A stretch of 64,000 nt of DNA from Chitinophaga deserti (lineage in GTDB: Bacteria; Bacteroidota; Bacteroidia; Chitinophagales; Chitinophagaceae). Within the stretch, counting starts at the first letter, position 1; each line of letters opens with the position of its first letter. The stretch covers positions 1 to 64,000 of the forward strand of contig NZ_QFFK01000011.1 in the NCBI RefSeq assembly GCF_003149455.1. Reading direction: 5' to 3'. The notes under the pieces are model-generated. The model saw only the letters and a list, made by a program, of their open reading frames with translations. It did not search any database and was not told where the DNA came from. Both the position numbers and the translations under genes were made by a program. Of this stretch, positions 33,581 to 41,980 are shown piece by piece.

Positions 33581-34354
33581 ATGCGAAATGCCGTTCTCTG
33601 GCTCTTTATCTTTTGCTATCTGCCCGCGGCCGCCCAAACGCCCGCCAAACAAATCACGGACAACCAGCACGTGTGGCTCTCCGTAAATTCCACCATGCGT
33701 TTCAGCGAACGCTGGGGCGCCATTGCAGACGTTCACGTAAGGCGTAACAATTACATCGCCGATCCTTCTTTTTACTTCGTGCGCGCAGGCGCCAGTTACT
33801 GGTTGGTCGATAACCTCACACTGGTTGCAGGCTATGGCCATATGTGGCTCGCATCCAATGTGGGCGGGAAAACAGGATATGCCGATGAGAACCGTATTTA
33901 CCAGCAGATCATCTACAACAGCCGTATGGGCAAAGTAAGCGTGCTCAACCGCTTTCGTAATGAACAACGCTGGCGGGAAACACTGGCTAACCAACAGTCC
34001 ACCGGCGATTTTACTTTCTCCAACCGGCTCCGTTATCTCATCAGCCTCGGCATCTCCGTTTCAAAGAACCCCAGGTTCCCGCAGATCAGTATTGCCAATG
34101 AAGTAGCCATTCAGTTCGGGAAGTCTGTCGTCTATAACACTTTCGACCAGATCAGGCTTTTCGGGGGCATAAGGCAGGGCTTCGGCAAAGGATGGTCTTA
34201 TGATCTGGGATATATGCTACTCTACCAGCAGGGCACCGGCGGCAATTCCTATTCCCGCAACCATACCGTGCGCCTGTTCTTCTACTACACCCTCGATACC
34301 CGGAAGAAAGCCACCCGGCAGCAGGAGCCGGCACACCATTTCGAAGACGAGTGA
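33581..34354 (+). CDS. DUF2490 outer-membrane protein
   Basis: 257 residues with a signal peptide (LWLFIFCYLPAAAQ) and a series of amphipathic strands predicted to form a small outer-membrane barrel. Recognisable parts are HVWLSVNSTMRFSERWGAIA, VHVRRNN, AGYGHMW, RFRNEQRWRE and the last strands HTVRLFFYYTLDTRK. This matches DUF2490 in length and motifs. Function unknown. It converges on the P-type ATPase gene with one base between the stop codons. Confidence 0.88.
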   Translation: MRNAVLWLFIFCYLPAAAQTPAKQITDNQHVWLSVNSTMRFSERWGAIADVHVRRNNYIADPSFYFVRAGASYWLVDNLTLVAGYGHMWLASNVGGKTGYADENRIYQQIIYNSRMGKVSVLNRFRNEQRWRETLANQQSTGDFTFSNRLRYLISLGISVSKNPRFPQISIANEVAIQFGKSVVYNTFDQIRLFGGIRQGFGKGWSYDLGYMLLYQQGTGGNSYSRNHTVRLFFYYTLDTRKKATRQQEPAHHFEDE

Positions 34355-34355
34355 G

Positions 34356-36779
34356 TCAGGACAGATCAAATGGCCTCCTGATAGTCTTATATACTTCAAA
34401 CCAGGCTACACTGATAAAAGCTGTACCGAGACAAATCAATCCATCCTTCAGAGTGATCTGCGTCATGCCGAACAGATCCCTGACTGCAGGTATAAAATGT
34501 ATGACGGAAAGGAAAAGTACGGAAGCAATTAATACTACAGGTGTCAGGTTATTTTTATAACGGATTGTATGGAAGAAATTTTCAGAGAATGAACGGTTAG
34601 CAAATGTCAGGAAAATATTGGCCATCACCAGGGTTGTAAATACGATGGTTCTGGTTGCCTCAAGGGAATAATCAGGCATGTAATACCAGTATAGTCCCAA
34701 CACCCCGGCAGCAATCATCAGTCCCTGAACAACACTGATCCATAATTCCCTTTTTTCAAACAGGCTGGTATGCGCTCCGCCGGATGGGCGCTCCATCAGG
34801 TTTTCTTCGGCAGGTTCCCTTTCATAGAAGATGGAACATGTGGGGCCCATGATCAGTTCAAGAAATATAACGTGGATGGGCGTGAAGATGTTAGGATATG
34901 CCCATCCCAGTATTAATGGGAGAGTAGCAGTAAGGATGATAGGGATATGAATAGAAATGATATACCGGATGGCTTTCCTCAGGTTGGTAAATACTTTCCT
35001 TCCCTGCTGAATAGCTACGCCTATGTTAGCGAGGTTATCGTCAGTGATTACAAGATCTGCTGCCATACGGGCTATGTCTGCTCCTTTTTTACCCATGGCG
35101 ATACCTATATGCGCAGTTTTGAGTGCCGGCCCGTCATTCACGCCATCTCCCGTCATGGCAGTAATATTTCCTGCATTTTTAAGTGCTTCCACCACTCTCA
35201 CTTTTGCATCAGGGAACATCCGTACAAAGAGGTTTACTGTCTTTACTTTCTCCTCCAGTTCGGTATTACTCATGGCCATTACCGCTTCTCCCGATTCAGC
35301 ATTTTCCAATTCCCGGATGCCTGTTTCCCGTGCAATATACCGGGCTGTGGCAAGGTAATCGCCCGTGATGAGTTTTACACTGATGCCTGCACGATATAAC
35401 ATTTCAATTACCTCACGGGCATTTTTCCGGGGAGGGTCCTGCAGGCTTACCAGCCCTTCGAACTGCCAGTTGAAATCATCCTGTTCTGCCGGGAATTCAC
35501 CGCCTGTATGCACCGCGCTGGCTACTCCCAGCACACGGAATCCTTTCTCTGCCATCCGGTTGGCATATGCTGTTATTTCAGCATTCTTCTTATCGTCTAA
35601 CTTACATACACGGGTGATCCGCTCCACCGCACCTTTAGCGGCGGCGGTAATAACACCGCTTATTTCATAAACATGCGTCATCATAGGGGGGCGGCCACCC
35701 AGCGGATATTCATGGATCATATCATCTACCGGCCGGCCATATGCTTTCAGTATAGCTTTCTCCATACTGTCGAACGGATGCTTTTCGCTGGCGAGTGCAG
35801 CATAATACAGTGCTTTTTCGCCAAGCACATCGGATACTTCCATAATATTCTCCGTAATGGTACCTGTTTTATCGAGGCAAAGCACATTAATGGCTCCAAG
35901 ATTCTCTATTACCTGCGGGCGGCGCGGGATGATACCCCGGCGGCTCATATACAGTGCGCCCAATGCCATAAACGATGAAAAAGCCACCGGAATTTCTTCA
36001 GGTATGGCGGCCATCGCCAGCGTAAGCCCCATGAGGAGGCTTTCAGCCCAGGCGCTCGTACGGATGTAATTGAGGATACATACCATGGCAAAGGCTAACA
36101 AACCAAATACGGCGAGGCGCTTCACATAACCGCGGGTCTGTTGCTGTATAATAGTTTCCGGATTGGCGGTTTCGCTTACTTTCTTTCCCAGTTTGCCAAG
36201 TTCCGTTTCGTTACCGGTGGCAGTCACTTTGGCAACGCCATACCCGGTATTTACCTGGGTACCCCTGAAAATCTGATGGTTTGCATCCCTCGCAACGGGT
36301 AAAGACTCACCGGTTACCACTGATTCATTGATCGTAAAATCGTTTGCCAGCAGCAGGGTGCCATCTGCCTGCACCAGGTCACCTTCGCTAAGTACCAGCA
36401 AATCTCCCGGTACTATCAGTTCCGTATCCACTTCCTGAAACCCGCCATCCCTTATTACCCGCGCGCGGGGAGCGGTAAACTGTTTAAGCGCCTGCATGGC
36501 CCGGTTACTGCGGGCTTCCTGGAATATTTCAATGGCAGATACCAGCAGGATAGCCCCCAGCATCAGCATTCCTTCGGAAATACTGCCAAGGATAAAGTAA
36601 AGCAGGCAGGCCGCCAGCAATAACAGGAACATCGGCTCCCTCACCATGCTCCAGAGCATTATCAGGAACCGCGGCGGCTGTTTTATCCGGAATATGTTCT
36701 TCCCGTACTGACCCAGCCGGGCTGCCGCTTCTGCGGATGTAAGCCCATGCAGCCCTCCTGTTTCCGGAACTTGTTTCAT
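34356..36779 (-). CDS. Cation-transporting P-type ATPase
   Basis: 807 residues from the ATG at 36779; the frame is open to 36830. It has the full P-type order: N-terminal cation-ATPase domain (GLTSAEAAARLGQYGKNIF), actuator motif VVTGESLP, the M4 motif AAIPEEIPVAF, phosphorylation site CLDKTGTITEN, hinge TGDGVNDGPALKTA, and C-terminal helices. The layout is that of the P2-type Ca/cation pumps, but M4 has PEEIP where Ca pumps usually have PEGLP, so the ion is uncertain. Inner membrane. It is divergent from the alcohol dehydrogenase gene. Confidence 0.92.
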   Translation of the reverse strand: MKQVPETGGLHGLTSAEAAARLGQYGKNIFRIKQPPRFLIMLWSMVREPMFLLLLAACLLYFILGSISEGMLMLGAILLVSAIEIFQEARSNRAMQALKQFTAPRARVIRDGGFQEVDTELIVPGDLLVLSEGDLVQADGTLLLANDFTINESVVTGESLPVARDANHQIFRGTQVNTGYGVAKVTATGNETELGKLGKKVSETANPETIIQQQTRGYVKRLAVFGLLAFAMVCILNYIRTSAWAESLLMGLTLAMAAIPEEIPVAFSSFMALGALYMSRRGIIPRRPQVIENLGAINVLCLDKTGTITENIMEVSDVLGEKALYYAALASEKHPFDSMEKAILKAYGRPVDDMIHEYPLGGRPPMMTHVYEISGVITAAAKGAVERITRVCKLDDKKNAEITAYANRMAEKGFRVLGVASAVHTGGEFPAEQDDFNWQFEGLVSLQDPPRKNAREVIEMLYRAGISVKLITGDYLATARYIARETGIRELENAESGEAVMAMSNTELEEKVKTVNLFVRMFPDAKVRVVEALKNAGNITAMTGDGVNDGPALKTAHIGIAMGKKGADIARMAADLVITDDNLANIGVAIQQGRKVFTNLRKAIRYIISIHIPIILTATLPLILGWAYPNIFTPIHVIFLELIMGPTCSIFYEREPAEENLMERPSGGAHTSLFEKRELWISVVQGLMIAAGVLGLYWYYMPDYSLEATRTIVFTTLVMANIFLTFANRSFSENFFHTIRYKNNLTPVVLIASVLFLSVIHFIPAVRDLFGMTQITLKDGLICLGTAFISVAWFEVYKTIRRPFDLS

Positions 36780-36864
36780 CTTGCTGTATTTAGTTATCTT
36801 TAAATATTCTTCTTCAACAAACCTAACCAATCCATTGTTAACTTTATTCTAATCAACATACCGT

Positions 36865-37908
36865 ATGACTACAGTTAAAGCTTATGCCGCTAAGGACGCA
36901 GCTGCCCCCGTGGCACCCTGGCAATTCGAACGCCGTAATCCCGGTCCGCACGACGTGGAATTCGATATCCTTTTCTGCGGCGTATGCCACAGCGACCTTC
37001 ACCAGATCCGTAACGAATGGGGTAATTCCATTTACCCCATGGTGCCCGGCCATGAGATCGTAGGCCGTGTTACCCGCGTGGGCGATAAGGTAACGAAGTT
37101 CAGGGTGGGCGACCTTGCCGCCGTGGGATGCCTGGTAGACAGCTGCCGTAAATGTACCAACTGTAACGACGGCAACGAGCAATATTGCGAGAACGGCTCT
37201 TCCGGCACCTATAACTCCTACGAGCAGGATCATACTACCCCTACTTACGGCGGCTATTCCAGCATGATCGTGACCGATGAGGCATTCGTCCTCAAAGTAT
37301 CCGACAGGCTGCCTCTCGCCAATGTAGCCCCCTTACTGTGCGCCGGCATCACTACTTACTCGCCGCTGCGCCACTGGAAAGTAGGCAAGGGGCATAAGGT
37401 AGCCGTAATGGGCCTCGGTGGCCTCGGCCATATGGCGGTGAAGTTTGCCGCCGCTTTCGGGGCGGAAGTTACCATGCTCAGCACCAGCCCAAAAAAGGAA
37501 GCCGATGCCAAAGCGCTGGGCGCCCATAAATTTGTACTCACTTCCGATAAAGCACAGCTCAAATCCGTTAGGGGATACTTCGATTTCATTATCGACACCG
37601 TATCCGCCCCGCACGATTATAACATGGCGCAGAGCCTTCTCCGTACCAACGGTGTGCAGATCTGTGTTGGCGTGCCTCCCACACCTATGGAGATAGCAGG
37701 CTTCAGCCTCATCGGCAACCGCCGCAGCATCGCAGGCTCCATGATTGGAGGCATCGCCGAAACACAGGAAATGCTGGACTTCTGCGCCGAGCATAACATT
37801 ACCTCCGACGTGGAAGTGATCAATATGGATTATGTGAACGAAGCATATGAACGCATGCTGAAAGGGGATGTGCGGTACCGTTTTGTGATAGATATGGCCA
37901 CTTTGTAA
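36865..37908 (+). CDS. Zinc-dependent NAD(P) alcohol dehydrogenase (YahK/CAD-like)
   Basis: 347 residues of the medium-chain dehydrogenase family. The catalytic zinc site is seen in FCGVCHSDLHQIRNEWGNS and PGHEIVGRV. The structural zinc cysteines are in GCLVDSCRKCTNCNDGNEQY and C, the spacing typical of the cinnamyl-alcohol/YahK group. The nucleotide fold is VAVMGLGGLGHMAVKFA. It reduces aldehydes with NADPH in most homologues; the real substrate is unknown. Monocistronic, starting divergently from the ATPase. Confidence 0.93.
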   Translation: MTTVKAYAAKDAAAPVAPWQFERRNPGPHDVEFDILFCGVCHSDLHQIRNEWGNSIYPMVPGHEIVGRVTRVGDKVTKFRVGDLAAVGCLVDSCRKCTNCNDGNEQYCENGSSGTYNSYEQDHTTPTYGGYSSMIVTDEAFVLKVSDRLPLANVAPLLCAGITTYSPLRHWKVGKGHKVAVMGLGGLGHMAVKFAAAFGAEVTMLSTSPKKEADAKALGAHKFVLTSDKAQLKSVRGYFDFIIDTVSAPHDYNMAQSLLRTNGVQICVGVPPTPMEIAGFSLIGNRRSIAGSMIGGIAETQEMLDFCAEHNITSDVEVINMDYVNEAYERMLKGDVRYRFVIDMATL

Positions 37909-37971
37909 ATTAATTCTGCTTTTCGTCAACTCCCTGCATGATCCCGGCCATATTCCCGGCAACGGAAATCA

Positions 37972-38002
37972 TTGCGGCAGCACAGGCCTTCGCCTACTTT
38001 TG
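37972..38002 (+). promoter_or_regulatory. Promoter of the CoA-transferase gene
   Basis: TTG at 37972-37974 and TACTTTTG at 37995-38002, 20 bp apart, fit the phylum's consensus well. The expected start near 38009 excludes an ATG at 38000 and supports the ATG at 38024. Confidence 0.7.
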
Positions 38003-38023
38003 TTTAAAATCTTCACACTATTC

Positions 38024-39307
38024 ATGGAACTACGGTATACCGACGCTGCCACTGCTGTGGCACCCATACAATCCGGACAGCGCGTTTTCATTCACGGCAG
38101 CGCAGCCACTCCTGAATTACTCGTTAAAGCCCTGCAAAGCAGGCATGCCGAACTGAAAGATGTAGAACTGGTGAGCATTACCACCCTTGGCGATGTACAG
38201 TTCGACCAACCGGAGCTTCGCAACTCCTTTTTCTTCAACTCCCTCTTTGTTTCCGCCGCCACCCGCGCTGTGGCCAATAGTGAGTCCGGCGATTATGTGC
38301 CCATCTTCCTCAGTGAGATCCCCCAACTCTTTTACCGCAACATCCTCACGCTGGATGCCGCCTTCATACAGGTATCGCCTCCTGACGCGCATGGCTATGT
38401 GAGCCTTGGCACATCGGTAGATATTGCCCGTGCGGCAGTAAACACCGCCAAATATGTGGTGGCACAGGTGAACCCCAATATGCCCCGCACACATGGCGAC
38501 GGCTTCATCCACATCAGCCGTATCCACAGCCTCGTATGGCACGAAGCACCGCTTCCCGTGGTAGATTACTCCGCAGGCGTTACCCCGGCCGTGGAAAGCA
38601 TCGGAAAGCATATTGCAGCCCTCATAGAAGATGGGGCTACGCTTCAACTGGGCATCGGCACCATACCGGACATGGTATTGCGCAACCTGGTTCACCACAA
38701 GGATCTGGGATTGCATACCGAAATGATGTCTGACGGCGTAATACCTCTCATCGAAAGCGGGGTGATCAACAACTCCCGCAAGAGGCTCAATGCCGGCAAA
38801 ACCGTTACCTCGTTCATGACGGGCACCGAGAAGCTGTATAAATTCGTGCACGACAACGTATCCATCCGCGTGATGGACATCGGGTATGTAAACGATACCT
38901 CCGTGATCAGGAAAAACCCCAAAGTGGCAGCCATCAACAGCGCCATAGAGATCGACCTCACCGGGCAGGTATGTGCGGACTCAATCGGTGCTTATCAGTA
39001 TTCAGGTATTGGCGGGCAGATGGACTTCATCCGCGGCGCATCCCTCTCCGAAGGCGGCAAACCCATTATTGCATTACCCTCCGTCACCAATAAAGGCATA
39101 TCGCGCATTACGCCCTTCCTGAAAGAAGGCGCAGGCGTTGTAACCACGCGGGGGCACATCCACTGGGTGGTAACGGAATACGGATCAGTTGACCTGTTCG
39201 GGAAAAACCTGAAGCAGCGTGCCAAAGCACTCATCAGCCTCGCTCATCCCGATCACCGGGAAGCGCTGGAGCGTGCGTACTTCGACAGGTTCGTAAAAGG
39301 GAAATAA
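38024..39307 (+). CDS. Acetyl-CoA hydrolase/transferase family protein
   Basis: 427 residues of the CoA-transferase family that includes 4-hydroxybutyrate CoA-transferase and acetyl-CoA hydrolase. The two halves are recognisable: an N-terminal domain with IQVSPPDAHGYVSLGTSVD and a C-terminal domain with IEDGATLQLGIGTIPDMVL, SGVINNSRK, and GQVCADSIGAYQYSGIGGQM, the last close to the catalytic region. It ends in ALISLAHPDHREALE, the usual tail. Cytoplasmic; it moves CoA between acyl groups, with the acceptor not determinable. The start is set by the promoter at 37972-38002. Confidence 0.92.
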   Translation: MELRYTDAATAVAPIQSGQRVFIHGSAATPELLVKALQSRHAELKDVELVSITTLGDVQFDQPELRNSFFFNSLFVSAATRAVANSESGDYVPIFLSEIPQLFYRNILTLDAAFIQVSPPDAHGYVSLGTSVDIARAAVNTAKYVVAQVNPNMPRTHGDGFIHISRIHSLVWHEAPLPVVDYSAGVTPAVESIGKHIAALIEDGATLQLGIGTIPDMVLRNLVHHKDLGLHTEMMSDGVIPLIESGVINNSRKRLNAGKTVTSFMTGTEKLYKFVHDNVSIRVMDIGYVNDTSVIRKNPKVAAINSAIEIDLTGQVCADSIGAYQYSGIGGQMDFIRGASLSEGGKPIIALPSVTNKGISRITPFLKEGAGVVTTRGHIHWVVTEYGSVDLFGKNLKQRAKALISLAHPDHREALERAYFDRFVKGK

Positions 39308-39370
39308 TCAGTTGAGCATAGCGGTTGCTGCTGCACCATGCCCCCGAGAGATCGTATGGAAAGTAACAGA

Positions 39371-40207
39371 TCAATCCAAAGGATGCAGCTGCACCGCGCT
39401 CAGCCAGCCCGCCATAAACTGGAATACTTCCTGCCGCTGGGGCTCGTTATGCATTTCGTGGTACAAGCCTTCCCACTCTTTATACGTCACTAATTTATCC
39501 GGCGCTTTGGCTGCAAACTGCCGCGAGCCGTCTACACTCGTGAACTCATCGGCATTGCCATGCATGAGCAGGGAAGGGATCTGCAGCCTGTTGGCATGCG
39601 ATAGGCACCATTGCCCGTTGCTGACGAGGATATTCATCAAACGGAGGCTGGCATAGGGATGGCGCAAAGGGTCGTTTTCAAACTTTTCCACTTCACTTTT
39701 ATCGTGCGAAATCTTATTAATATCCAAAGGTGTCTTTACACGCAGGCGGGGCAGGAGAGATGCGCCCGCACGCAATATCCCACGGAGGAATGCATTGGGC
39801 TTACTGGCTACCAGCAGGGCAGGAGCGGATATAATTGCAGCCTGCACATCGGGCTGGCGGCGTAAGAGTAACCCGGTGAGCAATCCGCCTCCCATGCTGT
39901 GCCCGTATAAAACCATGGGCGCGGGGTAGCGGTCCCACGTTTGCTGCAAAAATGCTTCGAGGTAATTAAAGATTTCTTCCAGCTTCAGTATATCTCCTCT
40001 TTTACCATCGCTTTTGCCGTGGCCGTAATGATCGATCCCTGTTACGAGATAACCTTCCGCATTAAAAAATGCTGCCAGCGGCGCATATCGTTCCACATGC
40101 TCGCCGATGCCATGGATGATGACCATTACACGCTTGTAATGTTCCGGCTGCCAGGTGATGCCATGGAATTTATGGCCGTTGAATTCCCAGGAGAAATCGT
40201 GTTGCAT
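39371..40207 (-). CDS. Alpha/beta hydrolase, monoacylglycerol-lipase-like
   Basis: 278 residues from the ATG at 40207 (MQHDFSWEFNGHKFHGITW); the frame runs upstream to 40303 into the riboswitch region. Motifs are the oxyanion HGIGEHVERY, the GIDHYGHGKSDG strand-turn, the nucleophile elbow GHSMGGG, the acid in HGNADEFTSV and the late His in YHEMHNE. These fit the lysophospholipase/monoacylglycerol lipase group (Hydrolase_4). There is no signal peptide. It is divergent from the B12 operon. Confidence 0.9.
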   Translation of the reverse strand: MQHDFSWEFNGHKFHGITWQPEHYKRVMVIIHGIGEHVERYAPLAAFFNAEGYLVTGIDHYGHGKSDGKRGDILKLEEIFNYLEAFLQQTWDRYPAPMVLYGHSMGGGLLTGLLLRRQPDVQAAIISAPALLVASKPNAFLRGILRAGASLLPRLRVKTPLDINKISHDKSEVEKFENDPLRHPYASLRLMNILVSNGQWCLSHANRLQIPSLLMHGNADEFTSVDGSRQFAAKAPDKLVTYKEWEGLYHEMHNEPQRQEVFQFMAGWLSAVQLHPLD

Positions 40208-40238
40208 ACCTAAATATAACCCCCAATCTGCAAATTTG

Positions 40239-40267
40239 TTGGAGAGGGCGATAACTGGAATCATTTG
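40239..40267 (+). promoter_or_regulatory. Candidate promoter of the cobalamin operon
   Basis: TTG at 40239-40241 and TCATTTG at 40261-40267, 19 bp apart. The -7 box departs from TAnnTTTG at one conserved base. The predicted start near 40275 lies just ahead of the riboswitch. Confidence 0.4.
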
Positions 40268-40284
40268 TTTTATTCCAACCATAA

Positions 40285-40475
40285 GCGTAGGTTTGCATCG
40301 CATTTGGTTGCAGACCCCTCACCAGGGGCGCGCATTAAAAGGGAATCCGGTGCAATACCGGAGCTATCCCCGTAGCTGTAATCCTGCATTCGTTTTTATC
40401 GGCACACTTCAGCCACTTTCCAGTCAGGAAGGGAAGGCCAGCCGGTAAAGCAGGAGAGCCAGAAGACCTGCCTCA
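40285..40475 (+). promoter_or_regulatory. Cobalamin riboswitch
   Basis: The aptamer is recognisable by its conserved blocks: AAAAGGGAATCCGGTGCAAT, ACCGGAGCTATCCCCGTAGC and TGTAA in the core, GCCACT further on, and the B12 box GAGCCAGAAGACCTGCC at the 3' end. P1 forms between GTAGGTTT (40287-40294) and AGACCTGC (40464-40471). It sits in the 5' leader of the four-gene operon at 40662-46338 and should lower expression when cobalamin is plentiful. About 190 nt lie between it and the first ATG. Confidence 0.95.
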
Positions 40476-40622
40476 TGTATTTTACCATTCAACGCTTTCG
40501 GGTGAAAAGCCAGGAATGTAAAGCCTTTCAGGCGTTATATTCTCATTAGTCGAACCCACTTTGCGCCAGTGGATTGCTATGCGCAGTTGTCAGCAACGTG
40601 ATGTTGCTTATCAATGCATTTG

Positions 40623-40642
40623 CATCCCGGATGGGTGTTTTT
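40623..40642 (+). terminator. Candidate expression platform of the cobalamin riboswitch
   Basis: CATCC pairs with GGGTG (one U-G) around a 5-nt loop, followed by TTTTT, 20 bp before the first start codon. The stem is short, so it may be a weak terminator or irrelevant. Control by masking translation is the alternative. Confidence 0.35.
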
Positions 40643-40661
40643 GCTATAAAACGACCTACAT

Positions 40662-41978
40662 ATGAAACTACATGTACGCATTGCGCTCGGAATGGCCATG
40701 ATGGCCGCCGTTGCCGCCTGTAACAAATCGAACGATGTAAAGCTCTCCGGCCCCAAAGTACACGCCGCCAAACCTGAGCAAACCATCGCCATGGGGCAGT
40801 CCCTCGAACTGAAACCTGAATTCACACAGGAATCAGGCATCTCTTTTAAATGGACCGTTAACAACGAACCCGCAGGCACCGAACCCTCCTTCACTTTCAA
40901 GCCCGGCAAACTGGGCGACTACAAGATCACTTTCACCGCATCTACCACACGCGGCAAGGATTCTGCCGTATACCGCATCAATGTACTGGGCCAGTATGCC
41001 AATGGCTTCTATGTGCTCAACGAAGGCTGGTTTGGTACTGAAACCGGCAGCGTATTCTTCTACACCTATGGTGCAGACACCCTGCTACCCTGGGTTTACC
41101 ATGCCGTGAACCCCGGTAAAGACCTCGGCGGCCTCGCTAACACCCTGCAATACGGCGCCATCCACAACGGCAAACTGTATATGGTAGTTAAAGCCGGCGG
41201 TCCGCTGGTAGTGACAGACGCTACCACCCTGGTAGAAACCGGCCGTGTAAACAACGTGGTTTCCGGCAAAGGCATGTCCTTCACCGGTCTGGATGCTACC
41301 CGTGGACTGATAGGTGCAGACGACGGCATTTATCCCATCAATCTTACCACCCTCGCCATAGGCGCTAAAATAACCGGCGTTAGCGGCGCAACCGGCAATA
41401 TGGTGAAAGCGGGCAACTACGTGTTTGCGCATAACCAAACCAGCGGCATGGTGGTACTCAATGCCACCACCTATGCAGTGGCAGGCAATCCTTTCAAAGC
41501 CACTATCGGTTTTGTTCAGGGGAAAGACGGCAGGATATACGGCGCGAAAGACTCCCTCCTCATGTCTGCCCATCCCACCACACTGGCCATCGATTCTGTA
41601 AAGATGCCCTTCAAAGCCGTAACACCTTTCGGCGCATGGAGAAGCGTACAGATGACGGCTTCCACCATCAATAACCACATCTTCATCGCGCAACCCGGCG
41701 CAGGATGGGCTTACGGCACCAGGCTGTACCGCTATACCATCGGTACGCCTTCCACACTGGCAACACCGTTTATCACCCTGCCCGCAGGCCAGTACTTCTA
41801 TGGCTCCGGTGTAAACTATGATCATCATACCGATGAGCTGGTGATCACCACCATCAACGGGCCCTTCTCCGGCAACGTGAACCGCGTATTGTTCTACAAC
41901 GCTCAAACCGGCGCCCTGAAGAAGACAGTAACTTATAACGGCTGGTACTTCCCTGCCATGACTGTGATGCAACCATAA
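40662..41978 (+). CDS. Surface lipoprotein with Ig-like domain and BtuG-type beta-propeller
   Basis: 438 residues, lipobox at AVAAC (Cys20). An Ig/PKD-like domain at about 30-110 (HAAKPEQTIAMGQSLELKPE, KAGKDS-type strands) precedes a seven-bladed propeller-like region beginning GFYVLNEGWFGTETGSVFFY. The LNEG..G...G start and repeated blades match the YncE/DUF5074 type that includes BtuG, the high-affinity surface B12-binding protein of Bacteroides. Placed directly behind the cobalamin riboswitch and 2 bp before the TonB receptor, it is probably the B12-capturing lid. The extra Ig-like domain distinguishes it from the second propeller. Confidence 0.85.
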   Translation: MKLHVRIALGMAMMAAVAACNKSNDVKLSGPKVHAAKPEQTIAMGQSLELKPEFTQESGISFKWTVNNEPAGTEPSFTFKPGKLGDYKITFTASTTRGKDSAVYRINVLGQYANGFYVLNEGWFGTETGSVFFYTYGADTLLPWVYHAVNPGKDLGGLANTLQYGAIHNGKLYMVVKAGGPLVVTDATTLVETGRVNNVVSGKGMSFTGLDATRGLIGADDGIYPINLTTLAIGAKITGVSGATGNMVKAGNYVFAHNQTSGMVVLNATTYAVAGNPFKATIGFVQGKDGRIYGAKDSLLMSAHPTTLAIDSVKMPFKAVTPFGAWRSVQMTASTINNHIFIAQPGAGWAYGTRLYRYTIGTPSTLATPFITLPAGQYFYGSGVNYDHHTDELVITTINGPFSGNVNRVLFYNAQTGALKKTVTYNGWYFPAMTVMQP

Positions 41979-41980
41979 CT

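Noticed and set aside
41085..41972. 295-codon minus-strand ORF within the B12 operon
   Set aside because: Antisense shadow of the first propeller lipoprotein gene.
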